DNA of 64,000 bases. Source: Aporrectodea caliginosa. Lineage: Eukaryota > Annelida > Clitellata > Crassiclitellata > Lumbricidae. The notes under the pieces were generated by a model, which had not been told where the DNA came from, searched no databases, and saw only the letters and a list, made by a program, of their open reading frames with translations. Both the position numbers and the translations under genes were made by a program. The DNA lies in assembly GCA_020284085.1 (NCBI GenBank), contig JACEVL010000143.1, positions 520,983-584,982 on the forward strand. The letters run 5' to 3'. This document shows positions 49,385 to 58,197 of the stretch, in pieces. Each line of letters opens with the position of its first letter. The stretch's first letter is position 1.

Positions 49385-50700
49385 ATTGTAAGCGAACATT
49401 TATATAGCGCCGCTCAGAAATCAGCAGCGCTCTTGACCTGCGTCAGTGCCTGCATCAGGAAACAAGAAAGTCTTAAGACGTCTACGGAACTGGGAAGGAG
49501 AGAGGGCTAGTAACTCAAGGCGAAGAGATTGGGGAAGAGAGTTCCAAGCTGATGGGCCAACACGGGCAAAGCACCTAGAGTGGGCCGTAGCAGAGCGCAT
49601 GCGAGGGACACCCATTATATAAGGCCACGGGTCGAAGATCGCAAAGAGGCCCTCGCAGGTAAGGAGGAGACAAAGGTGTAAAAAATCTCAGGTAGGATGG
49701 GACCACCTCAACAAGGCAGTTACGCATGAGGGAAAGGATTTTGAAGTTTACCCGCTGTTGGATAGGGAGCCAGTGAAGGGTATCCCGAATATAGCCTGAG
49801 ATATGGGCAAACTTTGGAATGGCACCTATAAGCTGAGCAGCTGCATTAAGAATAGACTGGAGTTTGTGAGTATTAGAGGCAGAGAGTCCAATGTATGCAA
49901 CGTTCCCAAAGTCGACCCGAGTGCAGATCAAGGCGTGAAGTGAAAGAGAGCTGCGAATGGAACGTAGTTGGCGCAGATGATAGAAGCAAGATCTGGAAAC
50001 TGAGTTGACCTGGTCAGTAAAAGAAAGGGAAGGATCCAAGACAATTCCCAGGTCACGAAAAGAAGGGGAGAAGTGGATGTGAGGAAATCTCAGATGAAGG
50101 GAATCAGTATAAATCTTATTGAGCTGAAGACGGCCACCAAGCCATATGAATTGTGTCTTGTCAGGATTCAGCCGCAGGCGGTTAGAGGAGAGCCATGCGT
50201 CTATGGCAGAGGAAGCCTCTAACAACCGCTCTACTAGCTATTTGAACAGCAGAAGATGCTGGGCCATGTAAAAGGGCCTGGGTATCGTCGGCAAATTGAT
50301 GGGAAGAGACCCCAAACAGTTGGAAAATACCTCCAATAGGGGACAGTGACCCAAGGAGTGCGGTTTGAACCAAAGACCACGGATATAGTCCTATCAGTAA
50401 GAAAAGATTGGAACCAAAGAAGAGCCCTGTCTGTGATGCCAAAAGAATTAGATAGACGACTAAGGAGGTTGGAATGGTCTACTGTGTCGAATGCTGCGCT
50501 GATGGCATACAGGGCAAGCAAAGTAACGTGACCTTGGTCAAGGGCTTGGAAGACATCAGTAATAAGCCTGAGCAGGAGAGTTTCAGTATAGAGTGGAATT
50601 CAATTTTCTGAAACCGGATTGAAATGAAGGCATGAGGGAGTTGGAGTCGAGGTAGTGAACAAGTTGGAAAGCGATACATTTTATGCAGCAGATAAATGAA
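49385..50700 (-). mobile_element. degenerate LINE, reverse transcriptase to 3' end
   Basis: On the minus strand, over several frames: QALDQGHVTLLALYAISAAF then DTVDHSNLLSRLSNSFGIT (fingers/palm), SSHQFADDTQALLHGP (the catalytic xxDD motif), SSNRLRLNPDKTQFIWLG, FRDLGIVLDPSLSFTDQVNS, RDTLHWLPIQQRVNFKIL and CFARVGPSAWNSLPQSLRLE. This is a CR1/Rex-like LINE with stops and frameshifts. The 3' end is GCTATATAAATGTTCGC followed by ATT/ACT repeats. It lies where the missing upstream exon of gene copy 3 would be expected. Confidence 0.88.
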
Positions 50701-50827
50701 TCCTAGCAATGCCTCTGAGTAGGTCTCTCGAAGAGGCGCTATATAAATTCTCTCAGAACGAATGCCTTACGCCTTCATTGCTTTCTCAAGATTAGCTGTA
50801 CAAGTAAATGCAGAAGAAAGTTGTTCC

Positions 50828-50864
50828 TTAGACACCTTTTTAAATCTTGCAATCGCCAAATAAG
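50828..50864 (+). promoter_or_regulatory. two-box promoter-like module, AATAAG variant
   Basis: TTAGACACCTTTTTAAATC has its CACC at 50833 and AATAAGTTAAGG at 50859, a spacing of 26 bp. Confidence 0.45.
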
Positions 50865-50889
50865 TTAAGGAACAGCAAGCAAACTAATA

Positions 50890-51340
50890 ATGGAATTAAT
50901 GGAACAGAGAGTAAACTATTAATGGAATTGTTATTATGTGTGTTAGATACATGTAGCCTACAGTTTAAAAGGGTACTTTTAACAATTATAATAATACATG
51001 TATACTTCTTCGGTTAATGAACATTTTTATTATAGTGTTTTTGTCAGATACATGAACATTTAAAAGAATACCTTAATAAATTATAATACATGTATGCTTT
51101 GTTAGTTCACGAAATTTGTCAGGACATAATGATCACAGACAGTATGAGATGAAATACTTTATGCTGCAAAATATTGAATATTAGTGAAATTGTAAAGCTC
51201 TGTTTGACACCTTTAATGGTGTCGTTCGGATGCTATCAGTTTCTGGTTCTGATTGTATTGTATATTTTCCGTATTGTCGTCAACGGCCTTTGATGTCATA
51301 AGACGACGTTAAACTGTGGTAAAAAACTGATTAATAGGAT
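50890..51340. other. sequence specific to copy C
   Basis: It is absent from the same place in copies A and B. It holds a promoter-like module (51202-51239: CACC at 51208, TATCAG at 51234) and an R1 repeat (51255-51322). Confidence 0.5.
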
Positions 51341-52529
51341 CGGTCGTGTTTCAACGCTGGTAACAAACAAGCAGTCCCATAAGCTACCTATGACATGGGT
51401 ATGAAGTTTTAGCAACTTCATTTTTCTTAGTCTTGGCGTACGAGGGTGGGTGACCATTCCTCTTCCTCACCGTCTCATCCTCCCACCGACAGTGTACAGT
51501 CAGTGTATTAATTACAGCTGTGTTTAACTAACGGGCGCAGGTAGAAATGAAATATGGAACCAAATTTCTGACCTGGTAGGGATTTGAACCCCAGACCTCT
51601 TGATAGACAGTCCAGCACGCTTTTAAACCACTACACTATCGAGCACTCCCTCTGGTGGAATAATCAGAAAACTGGACCGTATGTATGAAGGGTTAGCGAC
51701 TTCATATTTCGTAGCCTCGGCATATGCGGTCGGGTGACCATTCCTCTCCCTCGCCGTCTCATCTTCCCACCGACACTGTATGGTCAGTGTACTCATTAAA
51801 GCTTTGTTGTCTAGAGGGCGCAGATGGAGCAGAAATCTGAAAGTCCACCACGCCCACCTCTAGACCATTGCGTATCCCAACCACAATAAGGTCGAATAAA
51901 TTCGCTTGCAAAATATTAGATCGATATCCAAAAATTCTGAATCCTTTTAAACCAATCTTCTGTAAAATAAAACTAAATGCTAAAATGTGAAGAGCAAATT
52001 TCTACACAAGCAGCCTAACACCGCCACCTTTCTACAGCGTTGGATGTTAGGCTAATAATATGCAACAAAATACGAAGAAAAATGTTTCTTACCTCGATCC
52101 AAACATATTTGACGGAGGAAAGTCTCGTTTAAACCAAAATGAATTAAGGTCGACTGAACTTTCGCTCTTAAATAAAGATTTTGTGCAGATTTGCGCAATG
52201 ATTATCAGCGATAAAAGCAGCTATTTCTGGAATTCGAAATTATTACATCATTGGGATTTCCCAAAAATGGTTGGGATTTCACTCTCTGGAGTCTGGATCA
52301 ACGAGTAATTTCCTTGTCTGCGTGTCCGTCTGTCTGTCTGTCTGTCTGTCTGCTTGTCCGTCTGTGTGTCTGTCTGTCTGTCTGCCTGTCTGTTTGTGAG
52401 CTTAACACTTGAGTCAACATGAAACGCTAGCCTTGCGCAATTTATTTCTTCTTATCAGATTGATAGCAAACAGAGCTAACAGAGCTAAATATACATTAGA
52501 TTTTCTCGAAAATTGGAGAGGAGGCGTTG

Positions 52530-52698
52530 CACCAGGCGCGGTTTCCTGGCTAGGATGTTGTACAGCTAGGCCATAGTGTTGTTTAGTTTACTATTATCTA
52601 ACTTTTCCGCTATACTATTTGATAACGTTGTATAACTTTGTATATACAGCGCCGTGCGTTTGCCAGCGTTTAATAAAGAACACTTACTTACTTACTTC
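52530..52698 (+). mobile_element. retroelement tail insertion ending in (CTTA)n
   Basis: About 165 bp beginning CACCAGGCGCGGTTTCC and ending AATAAAGAACACTTACTTAC interrupts GGAGGCGTT / TCATCTGAGCAGTC, which is continuous in copy A near 27960. Confidence 0.65.
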
Positions 52699-52710
52699 AT
52701 CTGAGCAGTC

Positions 52711-52750
52711 CCCTACATACCCTTTTAATGGTTGCGCAACGCCATATAAG
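52711..52750 (+). promoter_or_regulatory. two-box promoter-like module
   Basis: CTACATACCCTTTTAATGG has TACC at 52718 and TATAAGTAAAAATCC at 52745, a spacing of 27 bp. Confidence 0.45.
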
Positions 52751-52789
52751 TAAAAATCCTACAAAACAAATTTTAATAGGCCAATAAAC

Positions 52790-52850
52790 AACCTTTGTCG
52801 GCGGAAACGGAATATGTTGTCATAAGCTGCCGTTAAACTGTGGATCCAAA
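52790..52850 (+). repeat. dispersed repeat family R1
   Basis: ACAACCTTTGTCGGCGGAAA, CGGAATATGTTGTCATAAGC and TGCCGTTAAACTGTGGATCC. Confidence 0.75.
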
Positions 52851-52869
52851 TTTGGATGAAACAGCTACT

Positions 52870-53600
52870 GTTGCATGCATAGATTGGATTATCTCGAAAT
52901 TAGCAAAACATCTGGAAGTATACCAAATACAATTTTATACAAATCAAAAGACTAAGCCTATTGATTATAAAAAGACATACTAACGGTTTACGTGATACCT
53001 GACAGAGTGACAGGTCAAGGAGAGTAGGACAACTATACATCAGATCCTACTTGAATACAAAAAGTTCTAATGATTAAACCCCTTTATGGGGATAAATATA
53101 TTTCAACTATCCAATGCACTTCAAAACGAAGTGTAGGCCCAGGCTATAGGCTAGTTATGTACTGAAGGTCAAATTTGGTAAAATAGATATTAATAGATAT
53201 TAATGTAAATAGATATTTTAAATTTATTACTGAAGATGCATGGTTTTATATCTTAGTCTAATATGTAGGCTAAATATTTCAAGTCCTTTACTTTCCCGTT
53301 GACTTTAAAGTATCAAGTGGGCATATCGCATTGCCATGATGCAATTATTACAATAACACATAAACTCCAGTTAATTAAATGTAGGCTATACATTTCGGTC
53401 ACTGAGGCCATTAATTTTGACAACCCATTAAAAGATTTTTATCTGATTAATGCATTAGAGTAGGCTACATTGCATAGTATCGAAACAAGGAAGAGCGATT
53501 TATCTGTCGGTTTTATCAGAGATTAATTTCTAAAGATCTTTACTGCGGGTGGCTCGGTCGCAATACCAAGCGTGGAGTACAATACAGCTACAATACAATA
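52870..53600. other. intergenic stretch in copy C
   Basis: AT-rich, with no gene and no clear repeat apart from short ATTAATAGATATT duplications near 53185-53215. Confidence 0.5.
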
Positions 53601-53620
53601 CAATACAAGCACAATACAAC

Positions 53621-53858
53621 TGGGGCGCGGTGGTGTAGGGGTATGTTCGGTGCCTTGCAGCGCTGGAGTGTTGCGGGTTCGGATCCACCTCAAAGTCACC
53701 GCGTAGGGACCCTGGGCAAGTGCTTCACTCGCAATTGCTCATGCGCTTCGGCGTGAAACTCCGATTCAGCGTCTGCGCAGTAGTCGGGAGCGCCTCTGAA
53801 TGGGCAATCTGGTAGGGGCGCTATAACAAGTGTTCAAATACAATACAATACAATACAA
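53621..53858 (+). mobile_element. complete tRNA-derived SINE (SINE-1)
   Basis: Head GGGGCGCGGTGGTGTAGGGG (A box) and TTGCGGGTTCGGATCCACC (B box); body CCCTGGGCAAGTGCTTCACT and GGCGTGAAACTCCGATTCAG; tail GGGGCGCTATAACAAGTGTT; then CAATACAATACAATACAACT. ACAATACAACT also stands just before the head (53610-53620), a probable target duplication. The GCGCTATA tail resembles the 3' end of the LINE at 49385-50700. Confidence 0.9.
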
Positions 53859-53864
53859 CTATGC

Positions 53865-54098
53865 CAGACAAAGTAAAGACTCCGATGGTTTGGACATGTA
53901 GAGAGAATGCCAGGTGACCGATTACCAAAGAATGCATTGCATGGAAGACTCGAAGGGAAAACAAACAAAGGCAGAGCAAAACAATACTGGATAAATGGAT
54001 TAGACAAATGACCAAGGAAATGGAAATCATTTATTCGTACCCATCACCGCAAAATGGCAGCGTCAAACACAAATGATGATGATGATGATGACGATGAC

Positions 54099-54170
<72 letters not shown>

Positions 54171-54190
54171 GATGATGATGATACGAATAG
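53865..54190 (+). mobile_element. LINE 3' end fragment in copy C with (ATG)n tail
   Basis: AGACTCCGATGGTTTGGACA, GCCAGGTGACCGATTACC and ATTCGTACCCATCACCGC, followed by ATG repeats (54070-54182). It corresponds to the LINE ends at 28220, 40320 and 47190. Confidence 0.75.
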
Positions 54191-54246
54191 GCCCTGACAG
54201 TCTCAATATGATGTACAAAAAAAAAATATCCCAAAAGAATATGCCC

Positions 54247-54263
54247 NNNNNNNNNNNNNNNNN
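54247..54263. other. assembly gap (17 N)
   Basis: Seventeen N. The left side, ATCCCAAAAGAATATGCCC, matches the sequence just before the start of minisatellite array 2, so the gap falls where an array would be expected. Confidence 0.98.
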
Positions 54264-55200
54264 TCGATTCGGTTACGTATTGCTAATAAAATTTTGAAAA
54301 TTAGGTAGCTGTAGCAGATTCATTGGCGCACATTTTGAGGTAAACATTATGGTGGTAGCCCACGCAATTCAAAAGTTATACCCAATATACCTGAGGCACC
54401 AGGGGGTGGATACCACCCCCTAGATTTTCGACTATATCTTATCCGTCATTTAATATTAAGAGACACAAATTATACCATTCTATAGAGGGAATGTGGGGCT
54501 TCATTTTATACTTAAATGTTTGTCTTTTGATAACCGGAAGTGATCAAAATAAATAATAATACCGTAATATGCGTGAAAAATGGCTGAATGGAAGGACTCC
54601 CCCTTAGTTTTTGTCTGTAGCGTATTCAGTTTTCTTCCCAGAGAGAGAAACAAATATACCATTCTTTAGAGGGAATGTAGGGCTTCATTTTAATACTTAA
54701 ATGTTTGTCTTTTGAAAACCGGAAGTGATCAAAATAAATAATAATACACGTAATCTGTGTGAAAATGGCTGAATGCAGCATTGTAATGTATGCATGCATA
54801 CATGTACATTTATATATGTATGGATGCATATTTATACGTATATAAACACGTGTAGGTATGTATTTGTGTATCTTGGATACACAGATCAGTTTCAAAACAC
54901 ACATAATCGTATATTTGTTTATCCAAAAAGTACAAAATGTACGCAATAATATAAAATATCGCTAATTATCGGTTCCTTTGTTAAAAATGATGTAATTTTG
55001 AGGTGCATTCACATAATGTACAACTAAATATACCATTCTGTGCAGAATTGAATGCTGAATCCATTGGTGTATTACAAGATATGATATGTGAAACCAAACC
55101 CGAAATCCAGGGGGTGGTAACCACCCCCCTTGGTAGTCCGTGTTACAAAAAAAGCTTGGTAGCCCGAGGGGTTAAAAGACAGGGAACAAAGGATGAGTAA
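54264..55200. repeat. unrecognised repeat with internal duplication
   Basis: Two copies of a block of about 120 bp (54470-54590 and 54645-54770) share ACTTAAATGTTTGTCTTTTG, AACCGGAAGTGATCAAAATA and AATAATAATAC. CAGGGGGTGG...CCACCCCC boxes near both ends (54397-54420 and 55108-55130) may be an inverted or direct element signature. There is no coding region. Confidence 0.5.
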
Positions 55201-55880
55201 TCGAGGAACAAATCTTAACTAGTTAACTAACGTGCACACAGAATAAACTTAAATAACCGGAGGGAAGAGATACACGCGTAGTTGGCTTTTAAACAAAAGG
55301 AAACTATGGACGTTTCTGAGTTGGAGCGGGAGACCATTCCATAATGCAGGGCCAGCGTTTTTTAGAGAGAATTTTCGTGTGTTGGTGCGAGTGGAGATCC
55401 CTTTGAAGTTTGCAGCAGATCTTACTGCGTAACGGTGGATTTCTGAGGTTGAGTGAAAATAACCATCAAAAGTCGGTGGCAGCGCATGTCACCTATATTT
55501 AAACGTAAACTCACAGATTTGGATAATTTTAATCTGTTCAGGTTTTGGTATTTTAAATTTATGGAAAATTTGAGCGGTGGACTCATAAGCAAACGACCCC
55601 GAGATTATTCTAACAGCTTTGTTTTGCAGGACAAGTCTTTTTAGTCTAGAGGCATAATTGGAAGCCCAGACCATACTGCAATATGACAAGTAGGGATGAA
55701 CGAGTGAATAGTACAGATTTAAGCGTAAGCGGATAGGTATTATATACGCGATACGTGATAATATACCCACGTTTTTTTGAGATCTTAGAGGCCATGCGAG
55801 ATATATGAATATGCCAGGTTAGGTGTTCATCCAAGTGAACTCCTAGAAACTTAACCGATATTACTTGGGGAATTAGAAAG
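55200..55880 (-). mobile_element. degenerate LINE fragment, reverse transcriptase C-terminal part
   Basis: On the minus strand: VKFLGVHLDEHLTWHIHISR, then after a frameshift at a T7 run (55773-55779) VGILSRIAYIIPIRLRLNLY, YSLVHPYLSYCSMVWASNYA, LVLQNKAVRIISG and QIFHKFKIPKPEQIKI. Further on comes a NAGPALWNGLPLQLRNVH-like end. It is a Jockey/CR1-type LINE remnant. Confidence 0.85.
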
Positions 55881-55889
55881 TTGCCAACT

Positions 55890-56330
55890 TGAATTACGCC
55901 CTGTAAGGAAGGAGTTTTTTCCTATGTGAGCAAAAAAGAATGTAGCTGGGTATATTTCACAACAGGAGGCAAATTAGATAAATTTCCGTCTTCTCCTTTG
56001 GACGGCTTACACAAAGAATAAAATTATAATTTTTAATTTTTAAATACATTGTAGGGCATGTATTAGTTATAAAAAATTATTTATATTATATTATTTAGAT
56101 GATTAGTATGAGAAAAAAAATTATAAAGTCCAATTTTAACCCGAAATTGCATTGTCCTTTCTAATGGTGAGTCAATTCAACGTTACGTTAGGGTAACAGC
56201 TGAAACGCTTAACTGATGTTTTATAATTTTTAGATCATTAACTTACATATATCCATTGCTCTATATGGTTTTTATTAACTAATTAACAAACTAAACAATT
56301 AAAAAATAAATAAAACCGTCTGTATTCAAA
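55890..56330. other. intergenic stretch
   Basis: AT-rich, nothing recognised. Confidence 0.5.
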
Positions 56331-56336
56331 TATTGG

Positions 56337-56840
56337 TTACAACACCGTTACGAATGGGTTTCTGCCATCTGGGGAACAAATTGAAAACTCTCCAGTGTGG
56401 GTTCTCGAGTGTCTTTTCAAACAGCCACTGGTTGCATATGACTTTTGACATAGTTGACATTTGTATGGTTTCTCCCCTGTGTGACTTCTCATATGGACAT
56501 TCAGATGACTAATACAGGTACATGACTGGTGACATAGTTGACATTTGTGTGGTTTGTCTTTGTTGAGGATTTTAGAATTCTCCCCATGTTCACCCATCAT
56601 CACAGGCAACTTTTGGAGAAACAAATTCAATTTATGTGCTTTCTACCAAATGTGCCGTATCACATGGGCAGTCAAACAACTAATTTGAGTAAAACTTTTG
56701 TGAAACAATTAAAATTCTTGTGCATTATCTCCAGTATGAGTTTTCCGTGGCACTTTAGTTCATCACTTCTTGTAAAATTTATTACTCAGAATTCATATGT
56801 GCATCGTTTTTCACCTGTGTGAATTGATTCCATTGTTTCT
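56337..56840 (-). pseudogene. decayed C2H2 zinc-finger locus
   Basis: Two intact fingers lie at the 3' end: CQLCHQSCTCISHLNVHMRS with H, and CQLCQKSYATSGCLKRHSRT with H, joined by HTGEKPYK. The last frame runs to a stop at 56337. Upstream (56640-56840), frame-broken finger remains are visible: IHTGEKRCTYEF then a stop, FTRSDELKCHGK, and FTQISCLTAHVIRHIW across other frames. Only about 97 codons remain open. It is probably a pseudogene related to the gene at 63117-64000. Confidence 0.7.
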
Positions 56841-58195
56841 AAATTGTTTTCCTATTCATTCCTTTGTTACTCCAAAATGACAAAAATCTTGGTTTTCATT
56901 TATTGAATACTAGCTGGCATTTGTGTCGAACTATTCAGTTGCCTTTAAAGCACTTTTCTGATCTTCCTATAGATTGTCTTTTGTAGTCTTCAGTTGGGTG
57001 ATGTCCATTCTCCGGAAACAATACACGTTGAAGGTTGACTGAATTTCTGAAGCATTCGTTGACTTTTCTTTGATTTCTCGTCAAAATCATCAAGATTTTA
57101 TTCCTATTAATAAAGGTACAGTCCCTGTTAAGAAACATAAATAATATTTTACTCATAGCAATTTAAAACAATAGACCATATAAATAAACATATGAGCGTA
57201 GATAGCAAATCCGGTTCCATATGGTCCACTAGGCCAACATTAGGGCACAAGGAAAAATATTGTGCCATATGATGACTTAAGATGGTATTTTGGTTATGCA
57301 TGGTAACTTACTGATGATGTTGATAAACTGTATAAAGCTAGACATTTTTAAACTGGCTCGCTAATATTATCGAATTAACATCATTTGTTCTCTGGCTAAA
57401 GGTCAAGTGATAGCCATTGTTCTCCTTGACTTGTCTGCTCCTGTTTATACTGTTAATCAATCCCTTCTTTTTGCATCGTATCCAACACTGGTCTGGGGTT
57501 TCTGGTCTTCCACTAAATTGTTTTTTTAATTTCTTAGCCCGCTTACTCAATCAGTATATAATATAAATTATAAATATTCAAGTACTGGACGTGGTTCAGT
57601 GTCAGGAATGGCTATCGTTCTTACGTTCTAGAATCCATCATTAGAAACATTGAAGTATCCTAAGTTGTAATATCAACAGAGAATCATCTAATCCAACAGC
57701 TTGACTTTACACTCATTGAGACAGCTGTTATCCACTGCATTTGATGGGCAGCAATCTTAAATGGTGGCCAATGAACTGCTCTAATGGACAGCTACTTAAG
57801 GGATGCTTTTGATGGGTTCCCAAAAAGGTTCTTTGTAAAGGTCCAGATATAAACATAAGAAATTTCAGTCTGTTCACTTTTGGAACTGAGTAACTCACTT
57901 GCTGTTTGTAGCCTGGATTTTGTTGTTCTCTTATACCATTTCTCGTACTGATTAAGTAACAAGTACATGTAGGCCTACGTATAGTTGTGAGTTGTGAAAT
58001 ACGCACCAAGAGCTGCTATATTTGCATGTCTTCAAGAATATCAATGACAAATGCGAAGGTCTTGAGTCATCTCGATCACTGTAGCTTACTTGTTGTTGGT
58101 ATTAAAATTCAACCGTTTTGATATCAACTTAAGAGTCCAGAATTCTTTTGGTAGGGCTCAAACTAAAAAATCTAAAACTGCAACATAGGGGAGAC
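56840..58195. other. intergenic stretch
   Basis: Short frames (for example 57338-57550 minus, basic and 70 codons) have no recognisable domain. No repeat family is recognised. Confidence 0.5.
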
Positions 58196-58197
58196 CG

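Larger units (their letters stand above)
50696..54246. repeat. segmental duplication, copy C (truncated)
   Basis: It begins at the point matching 26271 in copy A (TCCTAGCAATGCCTCTGAGT) and so lacks the gene exon. It continues through the promoter-like module (50828), the GACTTCA-type repeats (51400, 51690), the GTCT microsatellite (52318-52395) and the LINE 3' end (53865-54185), and is cut by the N gap. Confidence 0.75.

Noticed and set aside
53621..53700. A true tRNA gene
   Set aside because: A and B boxes are present, but the body continues into a shared SINE tail, and the acceptor stem does not pair into a clean cloverleaf by eye.
54031..54234. A poly-His protein
   Set aside because: It is the ATG repeat tail of a LINE fragment read on the minus strand.
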